Source of the DNA: Scylla paramamosain
Taxonomy: Eukaryota > Arthropoda > Malacostraca > Decapoda > Portunidae
NCBI RefSeq assembly: GCF_035594125.1
Contig: NW_026973740.1
Span: 275,001 to 339,000, forward strand
Direction of reading: 5' to 3'
Length of the DNA: 64,000 nucleotides
The notes under the pieces were generated by a model. That model had not been told where the DNA came from. It searched no databases and saw only the letters and a program-made list of their open reading frames with translations. Within the stretch, counting starts at the first letter, position 1. Each line of letters begins with the position of its first letter. This document shows, in pieces, positions 32,840 to 45,389 of this stretch. Position numbers and translations under genes: made by a program.

Positions 32840-32872
32840 TTCCTTCCTACATAAAAAAAAAAGAAAAAAAAA
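32840..32872 (+). mobile_element. ~33-bp relic of the 9,925-type LINE 3' tail
   Basis: CTTCCTTCCTACATAAAAAA plus A-rich tail, identical to the 3' end at 11,828-11,847, interrupts a satellite monomer. It is shared by the second copy at about 58,783-58,815, so it predates the duplication. Confidence 0.5.
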
Positions 32873-35800
32873 ACACGTTTTTTTTGTTAAGTCTTTTCGA
32901 TTCCACATATAGGGTATTTTGCCTGTATTTTGGCATTTTTCTACGTAACAAGATCAAAAACACTTAAAACTTATTTTTTTCTGTAATGTTATTCTCTTTC
33001 TCCATAAAGGGTGTTTCACATGCGTTTTAGTGTATTTTTTTACGTAATAAGTTCAAAACACTCAAAAGACTCGTTTTTCGTGGTCTGTTATCCACATAGG
33101 TTCTCATGCTTTTTTGTGTTTTGATGCCTACTACGTTCAAAAACCCTCAAAAGACACATATCTTGTAATGTCATTTCATTTCCCCATATATGGGGCTTTG
33201 CAAGCTTTTCGGTGTTTTGATACCTATTAATAGTAAAAAAAAAAAAAACACTCAAAATACACGTTTTGGATAATATTCATATGTTTCTCTATGTAGAGTG
33301 CTATTCATGAGTTTTATGATTTTGCTTCTTAACAAGGTGAAAACTCTCATAATATACGTTTCTCGTAATATCTTTTAGTTTTCCATATAAAGAACTTTGT
33401 GTGGATTTTGGCGTTTTTCTACGTAACAAACAAAAAAAAAACACTCAAAATACTCTTTTTTGGAAATGTTATTATGTTTTTCCATACAGTGTGTTTTGCA
33501 TGCCTTTAAGCGTTTTTGTACGCTAAAAGTTTAAAAAACACTCAAATGACTCGTTTTTCGAAATGTGGTTTTGTATCATTTCATCTGGTGAATTACATGT
33601 TTTTTTTGGGGGGGAGGAGTTTTGGTGCCTAACGCGCTGAAAAAAAAAAAAAAGTAAATATTGACAGGAAACTTTTTCTGGTGATGTCATTTCTTTTCCT
33701 TGCATAGATTTTGGCGTTTTGGTACCTAACAATATGAAAAACACTCAAAATACACGTTTGTGGTATTTTTCTTCTTCCTACATATAGAGCGCTATTTATG
33801 CCTTTAAACATTTTAATACGTAAGAATTTCAAAAACACTCATAAAAATTTTCTCTTGTAATATCTTTTCGTTTCACCATATAGTGTGCCTTACATGCATT
33901 TTAACTTTTCACTGCGTAACAAGCTCAAAAACAATGAATTTACTTGGTTTTGTTAATGTTATTTTGTTTCTGCATAAAGGATATTTTGCATGATATTTTG
34001 CGTTTTGGTACGGAGGTAGCTCCAAGACAATGAACAGAAATGTTTTTGGATTTTTTTTTTTTCTCATTTAGAGTTTTTTCCAATAATTGTTATCATAAAC
34101 ACTCAAAAACCCTTTTTTGTATATCTCTTTTCTTTACCTAATATAGGATGCTTTGCTTGCATTTTTTCGTTTTGTTACCTAGCAAAGTGAAATACATTTA
34201 AAATGCACATTTTTGGTAATGTTATGCAGTTTCTCTAATATAGAGTGCTATTTATGCGTTTTATCGTTTTGGTAGCTAAGAAGCTCAAAAACACTATTAT
34301 CATGTTTCTCATAATGCTGAAGCTCAAAAACACTATTATCATATGTCTCTCATAAAGTCTTTTCGTTTTCCCATATTTTTGTGCATTTTATTTATTTTTT
34401 TTTTATATATATACTTAAACTTAAGTACACTCAAAATGCTTTTTTTTTTTTTTGTAATGCTATTGCGTTTCTCCATGAAGGGTGTTTTACATGCGTTTTA
34501 GTGTTTTGGTAGGTAAGTTGTTAAAAAAAAACACTCAAAAGACACTTCTTTTTTCTTTTTCCCATATAGGGTGTTTTGCATGCTTTTTAGCGTTTTGGTG
34601 CCTGACACGTTCATAAACACTCAAAAGACATGTTACTAGAAATAGAAAAACACGTTTTTGGTAATGTTTTTCTGTCTCTCCATTTAGAGTGCTATTCATG
34701 CGTTTTAATGTTTTTATAACTAAGAAAATTAAGAACACCCATGATACATGTTTCACATAAAATCTTTCCGTTTTCTAATATAGGGTACTTTCCATGCATT
34801 TTAGTGTTTTTTTTTTTCTTTTACTTAACATGCTCAGAAACTCTCAAAATACTTTTTGATAGTTTTTTTCTTTTCAATATAGAGTGTTTTGCTTGCCGTT
34901 TAACGTTTTGTTACGTAATTAACTTAAAATACTGCAAAGAGACGTTTTTGATAATGTTTTGTTTTCCCATAGAGTTTTCACATAGAGTGCTTTTCATGCT
35001 TTTTATTAATTTGGTACCAAGCACATTCTTAAGCACTCAAAATACATCTTTTCTGAAAATCTATTTTCCTTTCCCATTATATGGTGCTTTTCATGCATTT
35101 TGGCGTTTTGGTACCTAACAAAGTGAAATACATTCAAAATTCACGTTTTTGGTAATGTTCTATTTGGTACCTAAGCTAAAAAAATCTCACATAATGCACG
35201 TTCCTCGTAATGTTCTTTTCTTTCCCCCATATAAGATATTTTCCATACATTTTTGCGGTTTTGTACGTATCAAACTGAAATACACTCAAACATTTTTTTT
35301 TTACATTTTTTTTTTTTTTTTACTATTTTACTTGTCCATAAAGGGTATTTTGCAAGCGTTTTATTGTTTTGGTACGTATGCTGTTCAAAAACATTCAAAG
35401 AAACGTTTTTCTTAATGTTTTTTTTTATTTCCATATAGGTCGATTTCCATGTTTTTTTTTCTTTTAATGTTTTGGTGCAGAGCATGCTCTTAAACAATGA
35501 AAATACTCGTACATGTTTCTGGAAATTTCCTTTCCTTTCTACATATAGTGTGCTTTGCAAGCATTTTTCCGTTTGGTATGTCAGAATGTGAAATACACTC
35601 AAAATATACGTTTTTGTAATGTTGCTCGGTTTTTCGATATAAAGTACTAATCATTTTCCGTTTTCATACTTAAAAAGCTCAAAAATACACGTTTCTCGTC
35701 ATGCCATTTCGTTGCATGCATATTCGTATTTTCTACGTAAAAAACTCAAAACACTCAAAATTCTTGTTTTTTGGCAGTTTTTTTCAGTTTTTTGCATAAA

Positions 35801-35938
35801 GTGTGTTTTGCATGCGTTTTATAGTTTTGGTACGTAAGAAGTTGTAAAACACACAAAAAATTTTTTTTTATAATGTTTTGTTTTCCTATACAAGCTAAAT
35901 ATTTTTTTTTTTATCTTTTTGGTGCCTCACGCTCTCAA

Positions 35939-36181
35939 GTAAGGTGTAGGACCTCAAGATACCAGAACTCTCCAATACCATATATTGTCTCTAAACTCAA
36001 TGCCTTGTAAATACCTATGTACATGTTTTATATTTATTTTAGCAGCTTCTTGAGCTTATTTTACCTTTCATGTAGCTACCTAAATAGGTACGCACTTGTT
36101 GTAAATCAAGACATGACGTTTTATAAATGACTTTGTAAAGCTTTCTTGATCAATAAACCATCAATTATTATTATTATTATT
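35939..36181 (+). mobile_element. 243-bp retro-insertion with (ATT)n tail, copy A' only
   Basis: The unique segment begins GTAAGGTGTAGGACC and ends with the signal CAATAAACCATC and (ATT)n. The second copy (61,870) has the empty site CTCTCAAAAACAATG. Flanks allow only a 2-bp (AA) duplication. It resembles the 3' UTR of a LINE inserted with severe 5' truncation. It postdates the duplication. Confidence 0.7.
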
Positions 36182-39100
36182 AAAAACAATGAAGAAAAAC
36201 GTTTCTGGTAATGTCGTTTTGTTTCCCCATATGGAAGGCTTTACAAGCATTTTGCGCTTTGGTATCTAACAATGTGAAAACTACTGAAAACACACGTTTT
36301 TCGTAATGTTGTTCTGTTTCTCCATGTGGTGTGTTATTCATGCGTTAAAGCGTTTTCGCACCTAAGAACCTCAAGAACACTCATAATACACGTTTCTCGT
36401 TATGACTTTTCTTCATATTGTGCATGTTCTATGGATTTTTGGCGTTTTTTTAAGTAAAAATGATCAAAAATACTCAAAATACTTGTTTTTTTGGCAGTGT
36501 TATTCCTTTTCTGTATAAAGACTGTTTTGCAGGCGTTCTTGTGTTTTTGGTATGCAAGTAGCTAAAGAACACTCAAAAAGACACGTTTTTGATAATGTTT
36601 TCTTTTCCCATATAGAATGCTTCCCATGATTTTTTGCATTTTCATGCCTATCATGCTTTGCATGCTGATTGGCGTTATGGCTACTAATGGTGTGAAAAAA
36701 AAAAAAACGTTTTAAAAAAAGTTTTTCTTTTCCGTATAGAGTGCTATTCATACGTTTTAGTGTATTGGTGTGTAAGAAACTCAAGAACACTCACAATACA
36801 CGTGTCTTCCAATGTCTTTTTGTTTCCAATATATAATACTTTCCATGCATTTTTGCATGCTCAAATTTTTTTTTTCTTTTCAGAATGCTTCTTTTTTGTA
36901 GTGTTGTTCTGTTTCTCTATATACATTGGTATTAACGCGTTTTTCGCATTTTGGTTCTCGTAATGTCTTTTTGTTTTACTACATAGAGTACTTAACACTA
37001 TAAATCCATCGCATATTTTCCGTACATTTTAGCATCTTTGTACGTAAGTAGTTAAAAATACTAAAAGGACACGTTTACCGTAATGTTTTCTTTTCTCATA
37101 TAGGGTGCTTTTCATGCTTTATAGCATTGTCTTACCTAACAAGCTCAGAATCACTTAAAAAAAATATGATTCTGGAATTTTTTTTTTTTTTTTTTCCTCT
37201 CCCCATATAATGCTTTCCGTGCATTTTGACTTTTCCTTTACCTAACAATGTAAAATACACTTAAAATACATGTTTTTTGTAATTTTCTCTTTGTCAATAA
37301 ACAGCAATATTCATGCCTTTTTGCGTTTTAGTACTTAAAGAATCTCAAAAAAAAAAATTCATAATACACATCTCAAATAATGTTCTTTCGGTTCCCTATA
37401 TAGGGTAGTTTACATACATTTTGGTTTTTCTGTATGTAACAAGCTCAATGATACTCAAAATATTTGTTTTTTGGTCATGTTTTTGTACGTAAGCTTAAGA
37501 AAAAAAACACTCAACACACACGTTTTTGTTGATGTTTTTATTCTCATATACGATGCGTTCTATGCTCTTCAGCGTTTGGTGTCTAGCATACAAAAAAATC
37601 AAATAAATAAATAAACAAATAAAAATAAAAATATACATTTCTTGTAATACCATCTCGTTTCCACATGTATTTTGGCGTTTTTATATCTAACAATGTGAAA
37701 GACTGTCAAAATGCACGTTTTTGGTAATGATCTGTTTCTCCACACAAAATGCTGTTAACGTGTTTTTGCGTTTTGGTACCTAAGAAGTTCGAAAACACTA
37801 ATAATACGCTTATCTCGTTATGTCTTTACGTTTCTCCATATAAGCTATTTTGTATTCATTTTTGCGTTTTTGTAAATTACAAGCAAGAAAACACGCATAA
37901 TACATTTATTTCTTAATATTATTCTTATTCCTCTTAAAGGGAGTTTTGCATGCGCTTTAGTGTTTTGGTACCTCAGAAGCTCAAAACCTCTCATAATACA
38001 CATCCCTCTTAATGTACTTTTCTTTCCATATATAATGTACTTTGTATGCATTTTCGGCGTTTTTATACGTAACAAGCTCAATAGCAGTCAAAATACTTTT
38101 GATAATGTTTTCTTTTTCTTTATCCATAAAATGTGTTTTGCATGAGTTTTTAGCGTTTTGGTACGTAAGAAAATCAATAACACTCAAAGTGCACGGTTTT
38201 CATGCTATTTTATTTTTTTTTTTCTGTATACGGTGATTTCCATGCTTTTTTTAGCGTTTTGGTGCCTAACACTCCAAAAAAAAAAAAACTTTCCCCCATA
38301 ATAAAAAGCTTTTTTATGCGTTTTGGAATTTTGGTACATAAAATATGAAAAAAGAACACTCAAAATACACGTTTTTCGTAATGTTGTTCTGTTTCTCGAT
38401 ATTGAGTGCTATTTATGCGTTTAAGCGTTATGGTACCTTAGAAGCTCAAAAATTTTCATAATACGCGTTTCTCCTAATGTCTTTTATATCCCGATATGGA
38501 GTACTTAGCATGCATTTTGGTGTTTTTTTACGTAACAAGCTCAAAAAAAAAAAACTTCTTTTTCGTAATTTTATTTTGTTTCTCCATAAAGAGCTCTTTT
38601 CGTGCGTTTTACCCTTTTGGTAAGTGCGTAACTCAAGAACAATGAAAAAAACATTTCTTGCAAAGAAACACTCAAAACACATTTTTTTTTTAAATATCTT
38701 TTATTTTCCCAATATATGCTGCTTTACATGAATTTCGTCAGTTTGGTACCTAACAATTAAAGAAAAAACACGTTTATAGTAATTTCCGTTTCTCTATACA
38801 GAGTGCTATTAAAGCGTGTTTTGCGTTTTGTTACCACAAAGCTGAAAACACTTACAATAACACTTACAATAACAATAATGTTTTTTTTTTCTCATATCGG
38901 GTATTTTCCATAATTTTTAGTGTTTTGATTCCTAACACGCTCATAAATATTCAAAAGACACTTTTTTTTCGGGGAAAATCTTGTTTTCTTACTCTATATA
39001 TGATGCTTTCAATGCATTTTGGGGTTTTGGTAAAGTTATTGTGTTTCTCTATATAGAGTGCTATTCATTATTTGTTTGCTTCCCACATGTTTTACATGCG

Positions 39101-40544
39101 TTTTAGGGTTTTGCTCTGAAAGTAGCTCAAAACACCTGAGAGATGTTTTGGTATTTTTTTTTTCCAACATAGGGCGCCTTCCTTGCTTTTTAACGCTTTG
39201 GTGCGTAACAAGCTCATAAACACTCAAAAGAGACGTTTCTGGAAATTCCGTTTTGTTTCCCCATATTTTGCTGATTTGGTACCTAACAATGTGATATACA
39301 CTCAAAATATATCTTTTTGGAATTGTTCATTTGTATTCTCATATAGGTTAATTTCCATATTTTTTTTTAGTGTTTTGGTGGCAAAAACGCCCATAAAACA
39401 CATTTCTGGAAATTTCATTTCGTTAGCTCATATATGGACTTTCCATTCATTCGTTTTAGCTTTTTTGGTACCTAAGAATGTGAAAAACACTCAAAATACA
39501 CGTTTTTGGTAATGTTGTTTTGTTTCTCCATATAGAGGGATGTTTAGGCGTTTTCACATTTTGCTTAGAAGTTTAAAAGCATTCATAATACACGTTTCTC
39601 GTAATGTTCTTACGTTACCCCATATAGGTTATTTTCCATGCATTTTGGCGTTTTTCTACTTTACAAGCACAAAACACTCAAAATACTTAGTTTTATATAT
39701 ATATTTTTTTCCATGCATGCATGCATGCGTTTTATTGTTTTGGTACATAAGAAACTAAAATAAAAAAATAAAAAACACACAAAAGACAAGTTTCTTATAA
39801 TGTAGTTTTGTATTCCATATAGGGTGATTTCCATGCTCTTTAGCGTTTTGCTGCCTAGCACGCGTGTAAACACTGAAAAGACATGTTTCTGGTAATCTCG
39901 TTTCCTTTCCCCATATATCGTTTCGATGCATAAAACGCTTATAAACACTCAAAAGAAACTTTTCTGGAAATTTCCTTTTGTTTTCCATTATGAAGAGCTT
40001 TGCATGCACTTTGGTGTTTTGGTAACTAAGAATGTGAAAAATACTGAAAAACACATTTTTGGTAATGTTTGTCTGTTTCTTCATAATGAGTGGTATTTAT
40101 GCGATTTAAAAAGCTTAAAAACACTAATAATACACGTTTCTCGTAATGTTCTTTCATTACCCCATATATGGTATTTTTAAAGCATTTTGGCAATTTTGTG
40201 TGTAAAATGTTCAAAATCGATGAAAATACTTGTTTTTGGTAATGTTAATCTGTTTCTCCATAAAGTGTGTTTTGCAAGCGTTTTAGAGTTTTGGTACGTA
40301 AGGAGGTCAAAAAACACTGAAAAGAGACGTTTTTGATAGTTTTTATTTTTCATTTTTTTCCCATATAGGGTGTTTTCCATTTCTTTGTGTGTGTGTCTGT
40401 GTGTTTTCGTTCCTAACACGCTCATAGACACTAAACACAAAACAAAAACAAAAAAAAGTTTTGGGGGAAATTTCGGATCTTGTACATGTTTTAGTAGCTA
40501 AGAAACAAAAAAGAAACTCATAAATCTTAGCGTAGTTAGAGGAA

Positions 40545-41280
40545 ACCCACACAGTATGTACACAATAAATAACAAAGCTCTGGTAGGTTCAGGGTGCGAA
40601 AAAGATTTATGAGTTATAGTTACCTGTGAACTCCGTCTTGGAAAGCAATGCATAGAGGCCAGAAACAGGGCAAACAGGGTATTAGTATTAATTTTTAGGA
40701 GTGTTAAAAGTAAAAGTTCTCAAGTAATGTTAAAATTATATTTGGCACTGGTCAGACCTCATCTAGACTACGCTGTGCAGTTCTGGTCCCCATATTACTG
40801 GAAGGATATAGGTCTATTAGAATCAGTACAAAGGAGAATGTCTAAAAGGATACAGGAGATAAGGAGTATTCCTTACGAAGCGAGATTGAAGATGTTAAAT
40901 TTCCATTCTTTAGAGCGACGTAGGTTAAGACAGGACCTGATAGAAGTCTTTAAGTGGTATAAGAGTTATAACAAGGGGGACGTAAGCAAAATTCTTAAGA
41001 TCATTAAGATTGAACAAGAAATTTGGGGTTGAATCTTGAAAAACTTAGGTTTGAAAAAGAGATAGGAAGAAACTGGTTCTCAAATAGAGTGGTTGATGAA
41101 TAGACTCAGTAATCAAGTTGTTAGTGTTAAGACATTAAGGGGCTTTAAGAGAAGATTAGACAGATTTATGAATGGGATGATAACTGGAAATAGGTAGGTA
41201 GGATTCATACAGGGACTGCCACGTGTAGGCCTGATGGCTTCTTGCAGCTTCCCTTACTTATGTTTTTATATTCTTAAAAA
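40545..41280 (+). pseudogene. CR1-like LINE, RT C-terminus and 3' tail
   Basis: The main open stretch (40,727-41,032) encodes LYLALVRPHLDYAVQFWSPY, then VQRRMSKRIQEIRS and RRLRQDLIEVFKWY, the characteristic thumb/C-terminal region of CR1-clade RT. Upstream codons from 40,553 also fit (CELRLGKQCIEARNRANRVL). Downstream, WFSNRVVDE is followed by TAG where Trp is expected, then a frameshift before VKTLRGFKRRLDRFMNG. The 3' tail ends TTTTTATATTCTT plus (AAATA)n. Its match at 4,555-4,630 shows a repeated family. The copy is dead and 5'-truncated, inserted at the edge of the satellite array. Confidence 0.8.
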
Positions 41281-41281
41281 A

Positions 41282-41312
<31 letters not shown>

Positions 41313-41320
41313 TAATAATG

Positions 41321-41355
<35 letters not shown>

Positions 41356-41580
41356 CCCTTATTTTTTATTTATGTCACTTGAAATTATCAGGACCTTAAT
41401 TTTCATTCACTTCAAAACTCACTCCATGCACACCTGGCTCCCTAATGTCACCTGAGCACAGGAAGCAGAAATATAGTAAACCATAAAAAAATAAATAAAT
41501 AAATAATAATAATAATAATAATAATAGCAATACTACTACTACTACTACTACTACTAATAATAATAATAATAATAATAAAA
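41275..41580. repeat. (AAATA)n, (AAT)n and (ACT)n repeats with a unique gap
   Basis: AAAT/AAT runs 41,278-41,355 and 41,488-41,525, and ACT/AAT 41,530-41,578. The unique 41,356-41,487 shows nothing recognisable. Confidence 0.85.
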
Positions 41581-41769
41581 ACAATAACTTTCCTTGATAT
41601 CATCTTCATAACTTGGATCACCCAAATTATTATCTTTTTTTCTTATACAATTCTTCATCTAGTGTAATTGTTCCCTCGTTTTTCTCCCTCACGCTGGCAT
41701 TCTGGAGCGGTAAAGGCTCACATTTGATTAACTTAATAAGTATTAACACCACAGCAAGTAAGGAAGTAA

Positions 41770-41774
41770 GGAAG

Positions 41775-41812
<38 letters not shown>
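41770..41812. repeat. (GA)n(GT)n microsatellite
   Basis: GA run followed by a short GT run at the 5' edge of the LINE fragment that begins near 41,820. The upstream 41,581-41,769 is unique with nothing recognised. Confidence 0.9.
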
Positions 41813-41813
<1 letters not shown>

Positions 41814-41819
41814 TGTGTG

Positions 41820-42056
41820 TGGCTGCTGCCACACACAGTGCAGAGGTGCACCAGAGCTGCAGCCAGTAGCGACGAGCTAGTGAAGGTGCCTCGATCTCGC
41901 TCTAGCCAACACCAGCGCACCTACACAGCCAGGACTTCGCGGCTGTGGAACATGTTCACGGCGGCCACGCCCCAAGTGCAGGACATGTCCACGCACCAGG
42001 TGAAGCTGGCAGCCCACAGCTGGCGTAGCACGCACCTGTTCCCACTGGTGCTTTAA
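41820..42056 (+). pseudogene. C-terminal fragment of another LINE RT
   Basis: Open to a stop at 42,054-42,056. VKVPRSRSSQHQRTYTARTS followed by RLWNMFTAATP and a terminal helix resembles the end of non-LTR ORF2 proteins (basic patch, then RxxRLWNxLP, then a short helix). The start is blurred by a GA/GT microsatellite. Composition is GC-rich. It is a separate family from the neighbouring fragments. From 42,057 to 42,210 is AT-rich unique DNA. Confidence 0.45.
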
Positions 42057-42210
42057 ATTTTTATTATTTTATTGTATTATTGTATTAGCATTATTATCTT
42101 TATGTTAAGTATGTAGAGTGTTATTCCTGCAAATAATACTATCATAGGCTTCTTAAATAATTCCATACTCAACGTGGAAATTTAAGCCTTTCTGTAAATA
42201 TTTGTTAAAA

Positions 42211-42211
42211 A

Positions 42212-42274
<63 letters not shown>
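42211..42274. repeat. (GA)n microsatellite at LINE B 3' end
   Basis: About 31 GA units immediately beyond the (GAATCT)n tail of the LINE. The tail may have seeded the microsatellite. Confidence 0.95.
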
Positions 42275-42278
<4 letters not shown>

Positions 42279-42375
42279 CAGATTCAGATTCAGATTCTTT
42301 ATTATTCCATGAGACATGGTTATTCTTACAGATTGGTAAACATAGGTAGTCATGTTTAATATATAATAGCAAATA

Positions 42376-42443
<68 letters not shown>

Positions 42444-42620
42444 AAAAAGTTGACTGACTCAAAACTTCTTTGCTACTCTGTATTAAACATTTAGTAAACG
42501 TCATTTAAAATAATTGTGCTATGATAACATTGACTAATAATTATTTAAAAGAATTGCGCTAAGTCTAGACTTAAAAGCATAAAGGCTTTCAGAATTGATC
42601 ACATTGGTGGGCAGTGTATT

Positions 42621-45353
42621 TCATAACTTTGGTCCAAGTATCGTAATGGCTCTGGCACCAGAGTCTGTTCTAGCTCTACCCACATAAAGGTTATTGAGCT
42701 GTCTTGTGTTGCTTGTAGTGTGTTCTCTAACTATGGGAAATTTGAGGTACCAGTCTGGATAACAGTTATTGACAGCCTTATAAACAGTTGTACATTTATC
42801 AAGGGTGTGCTTCTCTTTGATTTTCAACCACTTTAACTCTTTTATGAAGGGGGTTACATGATCATACTTTCTGGTACACCCAACAGCTACTTTAGCTGCA
42901 AAATTTTGCAATTTCTGAACATTGTGCAGCAAAGTTTCATTAGTTGTACCCCATATTACAATACAGTAATTTATTAAACTGAGAACTAGTGACTGTATTA
43001 CAAGTATTCTTGTTGATTTATCAAAGTTCTGGCTTATTCTATTAATGAACATTAATGCACCCATTACTTTCTTTGTTAATTCACCAATATGCACGTCAAA
43101 AAGCATGTATTTATCAATGAAAACACCAAGATTTTTAACATGAGAGCTTGGGTAAATGAGGTCTCCATCACAGTCTATTATGGTGTTCGGAGGAATCTGT
43201 GACAGAAGTTGTCTGTTACCAATGAAAATACATTGTGTTTTCTTTGAATTTAACATCAGCCCGTTTCTAAGAAAATACTGTTTTACATTCCGCAGAGTTT
43301 CTTCCGTTCTAAAGATGAGAGCTACAAGGTTATTTGGAGTGTCGGCGTGGAGAAGCTGAGTGTCATCAGCATACTGTGTTAGACAACATTCGTTGATACT
43401 CTCATTAAGGTCATTTACATAAATCGAAAATAAAACGGGTCCGAGAATTGAACCTTGTGGGACTCCATAAGCTACGTTAAGTTTATTAGATACTGTGCTA
43501 TTGAGACGGACGGACTGAGCTCTGTTTTCAATGTAACTTTTAAACCAGAAGATGTCAATTTTTATTGCAGAAATTTTTTTTAAAAGGATCTCATGACTGA
43601 CACTGTCAAAAGCTTTAGAGAGGTCACACAAGGTTAACAGTGTAATTTTCTTAGAGACCATATTGCTATATATTTTGTTTGTGATAACAGTAAGTGCAGT
43701 CTCGGTTGACAGTTTTGGACGAAAGCCATGTTGGGTGTTAGACAATGATTGACTAAATTCCAAGAAATACATGAGTTGATTAGTGACAACTTTTTCCAAT
43801 AGTTTTGATATGATAGGTAATAGAGAGATGGGTCGAAAATTATTTGGATCATTAACATCACCGGTTTTGAGTATTGGTACAACTAGTGCGTGTTTCCAGG
43901 ATGTAGGAAAGATGCCTGTTACAATTGAAGTATTGATGATACACGTCAAATAAAAAGCTATAACATAGAGTGCATCCTTAATAAATCTCATTGAAATGCC
44001 ATCCGAACCTACAGAACTAGTTTCTTTTAGGTTTTTAATAGTGAGGATAACAGTTTCAACACTTACAGGATGAGGTCTAAAAAGATCATCGTCACCTAAA
44101 GCTACATTAAAATTATTTGCATCAGATACATTTTCACCATGGAGGAACTCTTGTGTTTGTTCATACGTTTTCTTCCCGACATTTGCAAAATGAAAATTAA
44201 ATTCATTGGCTTTGTTAGCTATGCTTTCAAAGTTATGCCCATTAGAGTTTTTACCGCCAGGAACAATGTCTTTAATGATTTTCCAGGTCTTAGAGGTGTT
44301 ACCTTTGGCATCTTGTAATTGTTTATGGTGATATTCTGCTCTGCCCTCTGTAATTAATGTCTTTACGCGTTTCTTTTCTTGCTTATACTGTTCCTGTAAA
44401 GTTACGTTATGTCGGTCAGATTTAAGTTCTTTTCGAGTATTATTTCTAAGGCTCATCGTTGCACGTATCTCATTATTCATCCATGGTGCAAACGATCTTG
44501 TAATACTCTTGGTAACAAAGGGAGCACAGTCATCTAAGCATTTGATAAAATTCTCCGTAAAAATATCAACCTGTGTATTCACATCATCAGTATCCATTAT
44601 TGCATTAAAACACTGTGTGTTTTGTAAAAGTTTAAAACAAAAAGCATCTTTGGAATAGTTCCTGAGATGAGAAAATGATCGAACAATAGACGGTCTCTTT
44701 GGTTTAGTTATGTCAACAGTAATGCTAATGAGATCATGGTCTCCAATTTCTAGAGGAACAACATCCCATGAGTTAACAATGTCAGGTTTGTTAGTGATAA
44801 CAAGATCCAGCAATGTTGATGAAGTAGCAGTAACTCTCGTTGGTTTATTTATTACTTGAGTTAATTTGTTATTTCTTATGATCTTATTTAGCTTATTATC
44901 ATTGGCAAATAAATTATCGTTAAAGTCACCAAGAATAAACGACGCCTTATTTCTCATGCAAACCATTCTTAAAACATCCTGTATATACCCAAAGGTAGCA
45001 GCCGGAGCTTTGGGATTTCGGTACATACATCCAACAACAATTGCTGGTAACTTGCGACACTGTATCGTTACCCATATGTCTTCAATGCCTGTCTGCCTAG
45101 GAATCATTAAATCAATTACGTTTGCAGACAAGACATCCTTAACGTAGATACAGACACCGCCACGTCCACTGTCACATCGAAATAGGTTATAATTTGGTAA
45201 ATTGACGAAAACATCCGGGGTATGGGGAAGAAGCCAAGACTCACTGATACATAAAATGTCAATATTTTTCTCTTTGGTAAACAGTGCCACTTCATCAAGA
45301 TTATTTTGCAAAGACTGGGCGTTTAAATGTTCGATGGTCAAAAAATCTCCATT
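42621..45353 (-). CDS. LINE ORF2: endonuclease-reverse transcriptase (copy B)
   Basis: 910 codons from the ATG at 45,353. The endonuclease occupies residues 1 to about 230 (ISESWL, LGDFNDN, IGDHDLI). The RT covers about 425-720 with NNFRPISLLPIISKLLE, QHGFRPKLSTE, LLTLCDLSKAFDSVSHE, YGVPQGSILGPVLF and QYADDTQLL (YADD about 661-664). The C-terminal domain contains LSLINYCIVIWG. The frame ends TILGPKL-TGA, where the family motif GPKLWN requires Trp, so TGG has become TGA. The frame stays open for 28 more codons (NTLPTNVINSESLYAFKSRL...) to TAG at 42,534. The protein nicks DNA and copies LINE RNA. Loss of the last 29 residues may abolish function. Confidence 0.85.
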   Translation of the reverse strand, partial: NGDFLTIEHLNAQSLQNNLDEVALFTKEKNIDILCISESWLLPHTPDVFVNLPNYNLFRCDSGRGGVCIYVKDVLSANVIDLMIPRQTGIEDIWVTIQCRKLPAIVVGCMYRNPKAPAATFGYIQDVLRMVCMRNKASFILGDFNDNLFANDNKLNKIIRNNKLTQVINKPTRVTATSSTLLDLVITNKPDIVNSWDVVPLEIGDHDLISITVDITKPKRPSIVRSFSHLRNYSKDAFCFKLLQNTQCFNAIMDTDDVNTQVDIFTENFIKCLDDCAPFVTKSITRSFAPWMNNEIRATMSLRNNTRKELKSDRHNVTLQEQYKQEKKRVKTLITEGRAEYHHKQLQDAKGNTSKTWKIIKDIVPGGKNSNGHNFESIANKANEFNFHFANVGKKTYEQTQEFLHGENVSDANNFNVALGDDDLFRPHPVSVETVILTIKNLKETSSVGSDGISMRFIKDALYVIAFYLTCIINTSIVTGIFPTSWKHALVVPILKTGDVNDPNNFRPISLLPIISKLLEKVVTNQLMYFLEFSQSLSNTQHGFRPKLSTETALTVITNKIYSNMVSKKITLLTLCDLSKAFDSVSHEILLKKISAIKIDIFWFKSYIENRAQSVRLNSTVSNKLNVAYGVPQGSILGPVLFSIYVNDLNESINECCLTQYADDTQLLHADTPNNLVALIFRTEETLRNVKQYFLRNGLMLNSKKTQCIFIGNRQLLSQIPPNTIIDCDGDLIYPSSHVKNLGVFIDKYMLFDVHIGELTKKVMGALMFINRISQNFDKSTRILVIQSLVLSLINYCIVIWGTTNETLLHNVQKLQNFAAKVAVGCTRKYDHVTPFIKELKWLKIKEKHTLDKCTTVYKAVNNCYPDWYLKFPIVREHTTSNTRQLNNLYVGRARTDSGARAITILGPKL

Positions 45354-45389
45354 ACTCTTTACAGCGGCAGGATCTTCTTCGCCATTCCC

